Assembly: GCA_003640385.1 (NCBI GenBank)
Contig: RCAB01000649.1
Span: forward strand, 1-29,919
Direction: 5' to 3'
Source: Setaria digitata
Taxonomy: Eukaryota; Nematoda; Chromadorea; Rhabditida; Setariidae
DNA length: 29,919 bases
A model generated the notes under the pieces. It worked only from the letters and a program-made list of their open reading frames with translations. It did no database searches and had not been told where the DNA came from. Positions 1 through 10,501 of this stretch are shown in pieces. Positions within the stretch are counted from its first letter, which is position 1; each line of letters starts with the position of its first letter. The translations under genes were made by a program, and so were the position numbers.

Positions 1-33
1 AATATAATATAATATAATATAATATAATATAAT
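1..33. repeat. AATAT pentanucleotide microsatellite
   Basis: Six perfect AATAT units start at the first base of the window, so the array may extend further upstream. No gene is visible in the remaining 150 bases before the receptor ATG. Confidence 0.9.
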
Positions 34-183
34 TAATATGAATTATTGATTCACTACTATTGTTGCTATTGTTATTATTAATTTTTTTTTGTCAAATTTT
101 TTTTGTGTAATATTTTTTCCTGACTTTTATTATTGTTACGGTAAACTTTTTCTTACCATGATATAACTAGCTCCTTTATTAAT

Positions 184-295
184 ATGGTTTCAGAGTATGT
201 GTGTTTTCTAGATAATAATGATTTATTATGTACGGTATGCGGCGATCAGGCAACAGGACGACATTACGGCACAATTGCTTGCAACGGATGCAAAG
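184..295 (+). CDS. Receptor exon 1: start and first zinc finger
   Basis: Encodes residues 1-37 and the first base of Gly38. The ATG at 184 opens [13 protein letters not shown], then [15 protein letters not shown] with Cys 16, 19, 33 and 36 in C-x2-C-x13-C-x2-C spacing. The donor is G|gttcat. The recognition helix begins with Cys-Asn-Gly-Cys-Lys, so the P-box has Asn where HNF4 has Asp and most class II receptors have Glu. The frame is open back to 145. Acceptor-like AGs at 192-193 and 210-211 lie inside the proposed 5' part, so the N-terminal 13 residues are less certain than the zinc finger. Confidence 0.88.
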
Positions 296-622
296 GTTCA
301 TTTGCTTGTTATTTACTTCGATGTTAATTAGTTTGAGACTAAGAGATAAGCTCACCCCATGATTACAAGTTTCATGTATTTTTGTATTCTGATGGGCCGC
401 ACTAATTCCCTGTTGAATTCTCTGTGTTTCTGTGCTAAAGCTTTCCATTTGTGTTTTGATTTGCTGTACTTCTTTTATTTTCTATTTTTCTGGATAATTC
501 GTGTAGTATTTGATAGAAATGTTTTTGGCTCAACAGAATTTCGGAATTATATTTTGTGAATGTGCTACTCGCATATTATATTCATATGCTGTGTTTATTA
601 TTGAATGTGTGTTAGGATTAAG

Positions 623-686
<64 letters not shown>

Positions 687-3161
687 CTTATAATTTATAT
701 ATATAAATCTTTATTATATATATATAATCTTATATATATTTTTCTAATATTATCTTATATATATATGTATGTACTGCACCTGAAGGATGAGTTTTTCTTT
801 TCTTTCAGGTTTCTTTAGACGAACTATTCGACGTGGCTATCGATATACGTGTCGTTTTACTAGCAATTGCAATATCGATAAGCGTGCGTTACTTTCACAA
901 ATTATTACTTTTTTTCTAATATCACCATTTTTCTGTTAATTTTTTTTTCTTCTTTTTTAAAATGTGAAACTTTTTCTTTTAACTTTTTGCAAGTACAATG
1001 CATTTTCTTTTTGTAATGTAGTAATGTGAAAAAAAATTTAAAAAAAAAAATAATTTCTTATCTTTTGCCATTATTTTTTTGCATCGTTAGTTTTATTGAA
1101 TACTCGAAAAAGAAGGTGTTTTGTGCAACGAAATTCAAATTAAAAGTTTATAATTTTTGAAGCTTAAATTGCTTTGATGTGGTGGTACATGAGAAATAGA
1201 AAATAGGTATAAAGGGGAATTTTCCAATCTGATGAAAACAAGAAAATTTCTCCCAATGATTTAGAATAATCTGCGTATCTGAATGTGTACTATAGGCAAT
1301 GCCGCATGTAAATAGTAAACCATGTAATGATAGCTAAATTCCATATTAATAATTAGATGATCATTAAATAATGTTTTAAAATAGAGTAGATCAGGCTATT
1401 GTATTCAAAGTCCTGTTCCAGACTGTAAAGTAAACTGCAAATCAATTCGAACTGCATAAATACCGATTCAAATTACTGTAGGTGAACTGTATAGGCTGGT
1501 ACTTCATTTGCGAACTTTTTCAATTTCAAACGCTTAGAAGATTAAGAAATATTTTTTCTTTGGCAAATTTTTTTGGTGAGAAAAAATTAGATTAGTCTAA
1601 CAAAAGAAGTGTTAAGACTCAACTTTGTTGTTAACCGAATTTGTGATTTATTTTTTTGCTATTACACTGTATTACGTTAAAACTTTCATTTCTTCCACAA
1701 TTGATTTTATTGCCAATTTTATTAAGAAAAATTTAATCATTTACTTCTGCGAGGTATATTTTCAAAAAAGAATTTTGTAATATAAAAATTAACCGATCTT
1801 AAAATCGATCTAAATTATTCTTCGAATTAAAAAGCTGACTTAACAATAATTATAAATGATCACCAATAATATTCACATATTATTAGCAACGAATTAAACC
1901 ATAAGTTGTTTTTAGATAATCGAGCAGTATGTCGCTCATGTCGTTACATGCGTTGTATTAATGCTGGAATGAAAATAGATGGTAAGCAAAAATTACCTAT
2001 TTATTATATTCGAATTGTGATAACGATGTTATCAGATTTCCTCACTGAATTGTTATCATTTTATATTATCTTAGGAGCAGTGATAAATGTAACTGTATCA
2101 CCGGTGTTTAAGATGGACACTAGAAATCTCTTTTAGAAATTGTTTAATAACATATATGAAAAGTGTACGAAGTGATTACTTTCTCTCATTTCTCTAGCTT
2201 CGGTTTCAATTGGATAATTTTAGTAAGTGGGGATTATTATGTAGAAAGAAACTTTAAATCAGAAAATGATTAGATTATAGTGAGGATTTGTAAAATTAAT
2301 AGTAAGGATTATGAAGTTTATTTTTCTTTAAGAAACGAAGCAAAAAAGAACATTGAAAAGAGAAATGACTTGGGGCATGAATTTTAAATTGTGAAATTAT
2401 AAAATTATTGACTGAGAACTGAATGTTTTCTTTTTCTTAATAAAAGAAAAGATTAAAAAATAATGACTTACGAACATTTTTGAATTCAATACTTTCTACA
2501 GCTGATTTATTTAAAGAGTTTAAAATTTTGAAAGTCCATGTTATAAATTTCAACTGATACTTAAATTTTTTTGCTGAAATTTCATCATGACGTCGCTTGC
2601 TTGTATACAAAATAAATCCCAGAAATTAGTGTTCCAATGTCTTATGCTGTATGTATGTGGCCTTATATAAGTTACGGTATTAAGACACTACAGTATTTTC
2701 TCATTTGATTCAAACAGTACCGTATGATTACTAATTTCCAGCTTTCTTTTCTTTTTTTAGCTGTACAGAATGAACGTGACGTAATCGGAAGACGGAATCG
2801 TACGCCATCATCATCATTACCATCGACAAGTGTTACAGTAACAGCTGCTGTTGCCCAAAGTACCACTAGTAATGGATTTTCAAATGGAAAAATTGATCAA
2901 ACGAAAGGAACAACTCGAAAGCAGCAATCTCGTAATGGGTAAAATTGTTTAATTTATTATTTGGAATAGAAAGAATTTGGACTTTTTTAAGCAATTAATT
3001 AGTTAATTATTAAATTGTCCAATTTTAAGGCAATTTATGGTTTCGTCAACAACAGCACCAACATTATCATCATCATCGTCATCTTCATCATCATCATCAT
3101 CATCATCGTCATCATCATCGTCATCGTCATCGTCGGGAACATCAGCATCACCATTATCATT

Positions 3162-3195
<34 letters not shown>

Positions 3196-6100
3196 GCAGC
3201 AACAACAACAACAACAACAACAACAACAGCAACATTACCATTATCATGGAATACCCCACGTTCGTTACTTGAAAGTCTTCTTCTATCGGAGAAAAAAACG
3301 CAAAATTTAAGAGAGACAATTATGAAGCAAACAGATGTCCCAATTTGGACAAAAAATCAATTGGTAAGTAAAAAAAAAAAAAATTTAAATTGAATTTCCT
3401 GCTATTCATTTTTTTCTTTCTTTCCAATTTCAAATGTTTTTTCCTTTTTCATCAGTTTTTCTCTTCTTTTTTTTTTCCTGAAATGATTAATGAAAATTTA
3501 CCGAATTTAAAAATAAGCAGTTGTAATGCAAGTACTAATTGAATTATTTCTTCACTGATAATTGCAGTAAAAAAAAATTGATAATTGATTATATTTCTCT
3601 TTTCTTTCCCTTTCTTTCCTTTTGATATTTTGACTCAAAAAAAAAAATTGCTTTATTATTTGAAATTAGGAAATAAAATACTAAACAAACGTAAAAATTC
3701 TTATGAAGCTAAAAGCTTTTTCGGAAAATAACCAATTCTATCATTCCGGAAATGTAACGCAAATTGCAGTACGGAACAAATGATGCTGGTCGAACTGCAA
3801 CCATTCGCGATATTTATTTAAGTATTCACAGTCAGCTTTTGCTTGTAATTGAATGGGCTAAAACATTACCTCCGTTTGCAGTACTTTCAACAGATGATCA
3901 GGTAGTGTTGTTGTTTCCGTTTCAGTTTTTTTTTTCTTACTTATCTTCCGGTCCATGACAAATTATTCTGTTAGCAACCGGGGAGCTATTTCAAACTTCA
4001 TTTTGATTCTCTTCTCCTTTTTTTTTTCCTTAATGAATATCCAGTTATACAATTTTTTGTGCATTATAAGCTTTAGGTGTACCTTTCACATTTTCCAAAA
4101 AAAAAAAAAAAAGGTAGCAAATTTTCATTATTAAATAGTTGCACAAATCATTTTCCATTTTCAAAAACTGGAAATTCTAAATTCTCAAAATGATAATAAT
4201 ATAAAATTATTATATTAAATCAATCATTAATAAATCATCACTATTATTAATTGAAAAATTTATACTGCAATATTTTCTAATTAATTTTTCATCTGTTACA
4301 GTCTGTGAAACATTGAAAGATAATACATAGGAATTAAACGACAAAATTTTATTTAATCTCTCTTTTTTTCAGTAGTTAAATTTTGATAAATTTTAATGAA
4401 TCATTTTATAGACAGCACTGCTCAAGAATTACGCTTCACAACATATTATCTTGGGTGTGTCATATCGTTCGAAAGACAATTCCGATTTTCTAAAATTACT
4501 CAATGATTCATGCATACCACGTTGTGGTGATCACGATAGTACCGAATATCTTGAGTATGAACATTTTTCTTTGTCTTATTTATCAATGATCAATTATTGA
4601 TAAGCAGCAACTGATAGAAATTTTAATGGAATTAATATCATTTTCCGAATTATTAATAATATTGAATCTTCACTGGGAAAAAACTAGTAAATGGAAAAGT
4701 TTTCAATAAAATACAGATATTTCGACTTCGCTTCACTACTAATATCGAAATTTTTACTGATAAGGAGTATTTGGTATGATTTTTTAATGAAACTGATATG
4801 CTTTTTTTTACCAGCAGGACTTATCACTGATGAGAAAAAGTGATTCATAAGGAATCGACTATTAATTTTTTTTATATCATTAATAAATCTGATCATATTC
4901 TATGGATGATAGCAAATTGTGATAAGTAATGATAACTGGTTGGATCAAATAATTTTCTATGCAGAATTTCGTACAAAATGATGCAATAAATCGATCATAT
5001 TAAAATTAGCTATTTTTATATTACTTTATTTTAAAATATGAAGAAAGAAGTGCTACAAGAGAGAAAAGGAAACAGTAAAAGACAGGAAGAGAAAATAAGA
5101 GGAGTAAATTAATTATTATTGGAAAGTAAATACTATTTATTTTTTCGGCAGCTGAATGATAAGAAATGACTGATAAATAGTCATAATCAGTTCTACAAAA
5201 TTAATTTTCATGCAGAAATTAGAGCAACTGACGCAATTAATTATCAATTTCTCCCTTTTTTTATTCCTGTCAATTAACAATTATCATTTTAGAAATATTT
5301 ATTTTCGAGACTGTGAACGTATTATGGATCAACTTGTTGCACCAATGAAATTTCTTAAAGTTGATGATGTTGAATTTGTTGCCTTAAAAGCTTGCGTTCT
5401 ATTCAATCCCGGTTCGCATTTTTATTTTAAGATTTAAAATTATAAAAATTTAATTGAATTTAATTAAAATAAAAATTATAAAGGGTTTAAATTTTTAAAA
5501 AAAAAAGTTAAGTAAGTTGGAAGAAAAAACTCTTATTGTTGTCTTAAGCTTTATACTATAAATAATCAAAAAAACATTGTCACTTATGATAGTGATTTAC
5601 AATTTCATCATTTTTATTATTAGACAATTTTTTCTGCTTAAGATTACATTGATAATTTTCCATTTTTTCTTTTTTTAAGCAAAATTTTGTAATTCCAAGT
5701 GATAATGTGAAATAACGAAAAAAAAAGAAGAGTGTTTCACTTAGAATGATAATACTTATAGGCACAAAGGTTACACAGATAACAAAGAGGTAGCTAATTC
5801 TGATTAAAAATTTAAAAATGAATGACGACATATGAAAAATTTGATGAAAATTATTGTTACAGTAGCAAAAGGTTTATCCAGCGGAAGTGTAATGGAAATT
5901 TTGGAAACACGTCGACGTATATTCGGCGCTTTAGAGCATTACGTTAGCACGAAAATTCCAACTGATGTAAATAGAATTGGCGATCTTACCTTTTTCATCT
6001 TATCTCCATTACAGGTTAATTAATTCGTAGTGTATATTTTCATATGTCTCTGATATGTCAAAAATTTGCTTCTTTCCATGAAATTTAGTTGTTCGATTTT

Positions 6101-8183
6101 AACAATTAATCTTTTTTTTTTTTGGATATTTTTTTCCATGATTAAATATTGGAAGTAAAATGAGTCAATTTGATAATTTACATAAGGAAGCTATCATCAA
6201 TGCAAAAATTTCATTAAGAATTTCGTCAAACATATAGCCAAGATATCGTAGGAAAAAAAAAATATGCATAGATATCAGATAATCATATCAAATTAACTAA
6301 AAACGCGAAGAGTTTAAATGCTATAAATTACGAAAAAATTTTTCTTTTAATTTCTAAAATGTTTTATAATTTGTCTTCTTTCTGTGTTTTTTCATTTTTT
6401 AAACTGTACATATTGATGAATGTATAAAAAAATTTATCTTTTACTTAATTAAAGTTTTCAAATTTTATTTTAAATTATTTCGTTATTGATAATTTCAACT
6501 TTTAGGCATTAGCTAATGCTGTCTGTGAAGATGTTCTTGTATTCAAGTTATCAGGTGTGGCAAATATCGATCAATTAATGGAGGAATTAATTTTAACCGA
6601 AACTAAGGAACGTAAAATTTCAAGTCACTTAACATCAGGTAATGCTTGGCTGCAACATTTCTCCTCTTTCACTTATTTATTTATTTCATTTATTAAAAAA
6701 AAATGAAAAATGAGCATATCCAACTTTCGAAACTAATTATTTTTGACAATTATTTATTTCATTTAAGTTTCTAGCTAAATATGAATTATGAAATTCCATC
6801 TTATTCGTTATTTGAATTATTTTGGTGAATTCTGTATGTAAGGAATGATTCATTTCCTCTGACTACATGGATATTTATGTATTCAAGTAGATAATTAAAC
6901 AGTAATATAATTGCTTACTGTATTTATTTTCTTTATTATTACTCTTCAGTTCAGCAAGCATATATATCTGTTAAAATATTTGAATGCAAAAAGACTGCTT
7001 TTTTTTTTTTTTTTTCTCAGACAATTTTCCGATGAAACATTTTTGCACTGAACGAATGAAAATATCCAGTTTAAACAATTCAATTTCATGTAACAATGTA
7101 GAAAGGTTTGTTTGTTTACAGCTTAAACTACTAATAACATTCAACTCAGAAAATCGTAAATATTCAAAATTTACTTTTAAAATTTAATCCAATTTCAAAT
7201 TTATTTCTTTAAATGGCATAATCCGAATGTGCCGATAGAAAGCGTTCCATTTTCTCTTTTTATGGAACCAATTAAAAATAAATTTTGAATAAAAATTTGA
7301 ACAGTATTAATTATCGTAATTAGTACATACAGTGATATTCCAAGCCAGTTGAATAATACATCGACTACATCATCTGTTGATGGTTTAATTAATGATTTCG
7401 ATGAAACATCATATCGTCGTTATTCACCCACAATTAATTCACTTTCATCTTTTATTATGGATCCCTTCAAAAGGTTAACATGAAATTAATTAAATAATTA
7501 AAGTTCAAATTAGTGCTTAGCTTGTTTTATTATAACGATAAAATTTTCTTGTAGTCTTCAAATACAAATTTTTCATTGGAGGAAATATTGCTGATAATTG
7601 CTGATAACCTGGAATTATTTTTATTTGTTAAAAATTCTGATAAATGATAATGTAGCGAAAAAGTTTGCCATATAAACTATGTCAATTTCTGCTACCGAAA
7701 GCAATTTAATCCAATGTTGATGTTCTTATGTAAAGTGTTCAAATTTCAATCTTTTTAAACCTATCAGTCCTAAGAAAATTTTCGTTGCCTTTAATTTATC
7801 TCTAAATCGAGAAAAAAAAAATGCATTGATAGAGAAAAAAAGGAAAGCCAAAATAAAAAAAAAAAAAAAACAAATTTATAATAAATGGTTTTTTAACTGA
7901 TAATTTGATAATTTTTAGAAATATTCAATTCCTTATTCCGAATCACTGTTGTGATTAATTTCTGATTTTATTTATCAGTTCCTGTTACGTCTGCTTTATT
8001 CTAATTAATTTAAATAATTCATTTCTCTTCAGTAATCCATCATCACCGATACAGCTTCAGCCCACAAATGTCACCGATGTCAATTCACCAACATATTCAT
8101 CAACCTGGACGACATCATCATCACAGTGTGCGACATATCTTGAAAGTGATGATTACTATATTCCATCATCAATGAATTTATAA
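184..8183 (+). CDS. HNF4-type (NR2A-like) nuclear hormone receptor, 13 exons, 606 aa
   Basis: This is a ligand-regulated or constitutive transcription factor acting in the nucleus. Exons: 184-295, 809-883, 1916-1981, 2761-2938, 3030-3363, 3770-3901, 4412-4554, 5293-5411, 5863-6014, 6506-6638, 7021-7105, 7333-7473, 8033-8183. All introns are GT-AG and every junction keeps frame. Zinc finger 1 has C16, C19, C33 and C36. Finger 2 has C52, C58, C68 and C71. The C-terminal extension AVQNERD (85-91) matches HNF4. The hinge is poly-Ser/Thr. The ligand-binding domain spans about 256-469, with signature WAKTLPPF (284-291) through DDQTALL (297-303), HNF4-like NPVAKGLS and an AF-2 helix LMEELIL (461-467). 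A Ser-rich tail of about 137 residues follows. The vertebrate HNF4 family and the many nematode receptors derived from it are the closest relatives I recognise. I cannot say which C. elegans nhr gene is the orthologue. The start is the first in-frame ATG after a stop at 142-144; an upstream exon could replace it. Confidence 0.93.
620..689. repeat. (TA)n microsatellite capped by inverted AAGATTTA
   Basis: About 29 TA units at 626-683 lie in receptor intron 1. The run is flanked by AAGATTTA on the left and TAAATCTT on the right, so the block is a perfect palindrome. Smaller TA-centred palindromes follow at 697-760. Confidence 0.9.
809..883 (+). CDS. Receptor exon 2: recognition helix and start of zinc finger 2
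   Basis: Follows acceptor tctttcag and completes Gly38. It encodes [15 protein letters not shown] and then the first two cysteines of finger 2, C52 and C58, spaced C-x5-C. It ends in Asp-Lys plus one base at donor C|gtgcgt. The phase fits exons 1 and 3 exactly. Confidence 0.93.
1916..1981 (+). CDS. Receptor exon 3: second half of zinc finger 2
   Basis: Follows acceptor gtttttag and completes His63. It encodes [19 protein letters not shown], with zinc ligands C68 and C71 after a nine-residue loop, giving the canonical C-x5-C-x9-C-x2-C. The RCxxAGMK stretch is the usual nuclear receptor motif ending the DNA-binding domain. The donor is G|gtaagc. An ORF reading through this donor is intron read-through and not a real protein end. 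Confidence 0.95.
2761..2938 (+). CDS. Receptor exon 4: C-terminal extension and start of hinge
   Basis: Follows acceptor ctttttttag. It starts [14 protein letters not shown], which matches the HNF4 A-box/T-box extension (AVQNERD in HNF4) that contacts DNA beyond the zinc fingers. The rest is a Ser/Thr/Gln-rich hinge ending in RKQQSRNG. The donor is GG|gtaaaa and the intron is only 91 bp. The opposite-strand ORF over this exon is a shadow. Confidence 0.92.
3030..3363 (+). CDS. Receptor exon 5: poly-Ser/Thr hinge
   Basis: Follows acceptor aattttaag. It encodes residues 144-255: [12 protein letters not shown], then 23 consecutive Ser (157-179), GTSASPLSL, 11 Ser (189-199), two Ala and nine Thr (202-210). 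A more complex segment follows ([20 protein letters not shown]), ending ...WTKNQL at donor gtaagt. TCA/TCG and ACA/GCA trinucleotide tracts at 3067-3230 build the homopolymers. The frame is set by its neighbours. Opposite-strand and other-frame ORFs here (poly-Met, poly-Ile) are artefacts of the triplet repeat. Confidence 0.88.
3067..3230. repeat. Coding trinucleotide repeats (TCA/TCG, then ACA)
   Basis: Two TCN tracts (3067-3135 and 3163-3195) and an ACA/GCA tract (3196-3230) encode the poly-Ser and poly-Thr runs of the receptor hinge. TCG interruptions occur in the first Ser tract; the second is pure TCA, suggesting it is younger or less stable. Confidence 0.93.
3770..3901 (+). CDS. Receptor exon 6: ligand-binding domain helices 1-4 signature
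   Basis: Follows acceptor aaattgcag in phase 0. Encodes residues 256-299. [19 protein letters not shown] aligns with the helix 3-4 region of HNF4 (QLLVLVEWAKYIPAF from family knowledge). Lys286 takes the position of the coactivator charge-clamp lysine. It ends Asp-Asp-Gln at donor gtagtg, and the signature continues in the next exon. Confidence 0.95.
4412..4554 (+). CDS. Receptor exon 7: ligand-binding domain helices 5-7
   Basis: Follows acceptor attttatag. It starts [20 protein letters not shown], the helix 5 continuation of the nuclear receptor signature. Lys304 sits where I recall HNF4-alpha carrying the fatty-acid-binding Arg226. A Cys-containing loop ([10 protein letters not shown]) follows. 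The donor GA|gtatga leaves two bases that join the next exon to give Glu347. Confidence 0.93.
5293..5411 (+). CDS. Receptor exon 8: ligand-binding domain helices 7-8
   Basis: Follows acceptor tcattttag. Encodes [20 protein letters not shown] and then a helix 8 segment, [17 protein letters not shown], which parallels the HNF4 ...EFACLKAIVFFDP region. Donor is G|gttcgc, a weaker site but forced by phase and homology. Confidence 0.92.
5863..6014 (+). CDS. Receptor exon 9: ligand-binding domain helices 8-9
   Basis: Follows acceptor tgttacag. The join gives [10 protein letters not shown], matching the HNF4 DPDAKGLS loop with Asp replaced by Val. Helices [18 protein letters not shown] and [13 protein letters not shown] follow, the second matching the family's GELLLLLPTLQ. 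The donor is gttaat in phase 0. The ORF starting at 5832 includes intron sequence upstream. Confidence 0.94.
6506..6638 (+). CDS. Receptor exon 10: helix 10/11 and AF-2
   Basis: Follows acceptor aacttttag. Encodes [20 protein letters not shown] and then [12 protein letters not shown]. The LMEELIL segment (461-467) fits the AF-2 pattern of two hydrophobics, a residue, Glu, then two hydrophobics; Glu464 would be the charge-clamp acid. This is too small for the ORF track. The donor is G|gtaatg. Confidence 0.93.
7021..7105 (+). CDS. Receptor exon 11: F-domain segment 1
   Basis: Follows a long pyrimidine run ending ctcag. Encodes residues 482-509 plus part of 510, starting [20 protein letters not shown]. 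It has no recognisable domain. Phase agrees on both sides, acceptor AG 7019-7020 and donor AG|gtttgt. Of the 13 exons this one has the least homology support. Confidence 0.75.
7333..7473 (+). CDS. Receptor exon 12: F-domain segment 2
   Basis: Follows acceptor acatacag. Encodes residues 510-556 plus part of 557, beginning [18 protein letters not shown]. It is rich in Ser/Thr/Asn/Asp and likely disordered. Donor AG|gttaac. The coding-like composition and fitting phases support it. Confidence 0.82.
8033..8183 (+). CDS. Receptor terminal exon 13 with TAA stop
   Basis: Follows acceptor ctcttcag. Encodes residues 557-606, starting [18 protein letters not shown] and ending in an acidic, Tyr-containing stretch [15 protein letters not shown] before TAA at 8181-8183. 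The final residues are well away from the AF-2 helix. Polyadenylation signals follow. Confidence 0.85.
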
Positions 8184-8345
8184 AAATAAATTAATTAAAA
8201 TTGCCAAATTGGCAAAAAAATATTTCAATTTTGATTCATACAATTCTTTTTTCAAATTTAAATTTGACCATCTCTATTATGAATTATAAAATTATTGTAA
8301 AAAATCGTACTTTCTTTGGCCAATAAAAATAAAGCAAAATTTATT
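8184..8345 (+). promoter_or_regulatory. 3' UTR with polyadenylation signals
   Basis: AATAAA occurs at 8185-8190, immediately after the receptor stop, and again at 8322-8327 within caataaaaataaag. The second gives a UTR of ordinary length and is the likelier signal. AT richness makes chance AATAAA common, so the site is inferred from its position. Confidence 0.5.
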
Positions 8346-10490
8346 ACTTAAATGATGAAAACATAATTGTCTTGATTCTAAGATAAAGTAAAAGAAGAAT
8401 AATTTTTAACGTTTCAACTTTGCTCTCATTTCTTACTCTTTATTTTTGGCTTTTTTATCAATCATTATTGTTATATTTGCATGAGTGTCATATTTTTGAT
8501 TTTTTCTCCTTTTTTTTTTGATAAATTTTGGTAATTTATGCTAAATTTTTAAACGATAACCCTTGCCACTATTTTTTGCTTACACTTTTACTTCTGAAAC
8601 TTTTATTTTGTTTTGTTCACCTTTTGAAGAAAAAAAAAGTTTGAAAAAAATTGTTTGCGTAAAGAAATTGCAATATTTTCGATTAAGAAGGGAAAGTTTC
8701 ATTTCAACATACAAATAGATGCAAATGATTCGTAAATTACTACCGAATTTTTTTTTTCGTCATTTTCATTTGCGTTTTTTCCTTTTGATATTCTTTTTTT
8801 CGGTATGAATACCTCATAACGTTACGTAATATTATTCAGCTTATCTTACGGTTTTCTGTCATTTTCTTCTTGATATCTAATTAATTATTTCGCTACTTTT
8901 CCTTTTTTTTTTTTTTTAATTCTCTCTTAATAGTTGGATGATTCAATCTTTTTCGATATTTTGTGTTACAAAAATGCATTAAATGCATACATATAGTTGT
9001 ATTTCAAAATTCACATAACCTTTTCACTTAATACTGTGATTTAATAAGCTAAATACGATTAAGTGGGCGTTTTCAGCCGAAAAGATTTTTTTTTTTATCA
9101 GCTTATCAATTTATCATATTTTTATTCAAATTTCTAAGAATATTATTTTTTCGTTTTCTTTGATTTAGCTTGCTTACACTGATTAACTTTATTGTTTTTT
9201 TAAATATGTTATATTTTTATATGAATATAGTGATCAATTAATTTTAATTTTTTTTAATATTCCGCTAAAATTTTAAAATTATTCCAAATTTCAAAAATTA
9301 ACACGAGTTTTGCTTTATTTTGCTCCTAAAATGCGGGTATGATTTTTTTGAATAACTTTTTCACGATATTGCTGGATACGCATCACCACATTTATGTATG
9401 CACAATTGTTTTAGAAGGATTAAGCACATAAAATTACATTAATTAAATTAGCCAATTCAAGATAATACAAACCATAAATAATATCATATTATTATTGTTG
9501 ATTATAAATATTTATCTAATTAAACAACTATAAGCAACAACAAACTCACATCATCTGTGAAATTGCAGCAGTAAATGATAACGTTGCACTTGTAACGTTC
9601 TGCACTACCATTTATACAAAATTTTTAACTAATTGATTGCTAGTTTAATTGAAATTTAATTAATTTAACAAACAAAAATTTCAAATAATCCATAATCCAT
9701 TTACATCTAATCAATAATCTTCTCGGTTAATTCATTAAGAATATTATTTACTTATCAGCAGTACTATCATGACTGAATTCCCATTGCTAACTAGTTCATT
9801 TCATATTTAAATTGTTTGAAGGAAAAAAGAAAAAAAAAAAAAAAAAAAAAGGGAAGAATGAAAGGAAGGCCTATTTGTTCATTTGCATATTTACGAGAAA
9901 TTGGTGAAAATTAAACTGAATAGCGGATATTTATTAGATAGCTAAGTGTAGTAGTGAAAATTTTTCGATGAAAAAAAAGAGGAAAAAACATTAAAGTACG
10001 AATGTCATTTTTTTTTTTTTTCATTTTAAACTAAAAGTTGGATATTTTACATCTTTAATTGGTTGAAAATGCCTTTTTTTTCTTTAAATTAGCGTGAAAA
10101 AATTAAATTTATTATGCATATTTCATTGTCTCATTTTCTTTTTTTTTTTCTCTCAAAGAAAAATAAAAGAAAAATGAAAAGATAAAAACATTTCAAACAA
10201 TAAATTAGTAAAAGAGAAGGAGGAATGGAACTGAAAATATGGTGCGGTCTGTGGTATCAAGCAAGTAATGAAATTAGTTTTAAGGTTGCATCGAAGAATT
10301 TTATCTGAATTTAATTAATCATAATTAAGTGATTAAATAAAGCATAAATAATCGAATAGTGTAGTTTGAATTAAGTTTCGTCGTTTGACTAAGAGATTGG
10401 AAATAAAATGAGTATGTTGGTTTTGCAGTAATTTCAAGTTGATAAGAAAAGGATCTTGCTTAATTAACGTTGGAGAATTAATTAACTTAT
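8346..10490. other. Gene-free AT-rich intergenic region
   Basis: Mostly poly-A/T tracts, including one A run near 9831-9850. I see no ORF with coding character, no tRNA-like fold and no clear repeat. A short less-AT-rich patch at 9541-9615 is open in more than one frame but lacks a convincing exon structure. Confidence 0.6.
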
Positions 10491-10501
10491 ATTACAGACA
10501 T

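Noticed and set aside
359..818. Two + strand ORFs in receptor intron 1
   Set aside because: They lie between exons 1 and 2; one is a reading of the TA repeat as Ile-Tyr.
3015..3319. Poly-Ile, poly-Asn and poly-Met/Leu ORFs on both strands
   Set aside because: These are other-frame readings of the triplet repeat in receptor exon 5; the poly-Ser frame is fixed by splice phase on both sides.
9490..9620. Open frame in both directions (+ HIICEIAAVNDNVALVTF; - NVTSATLSFTAAISQM with gtgagt donor)
   Set aside because: Neither reading has a matching neighbouring exon or start codon; short reduced-AT patches are open by chance.
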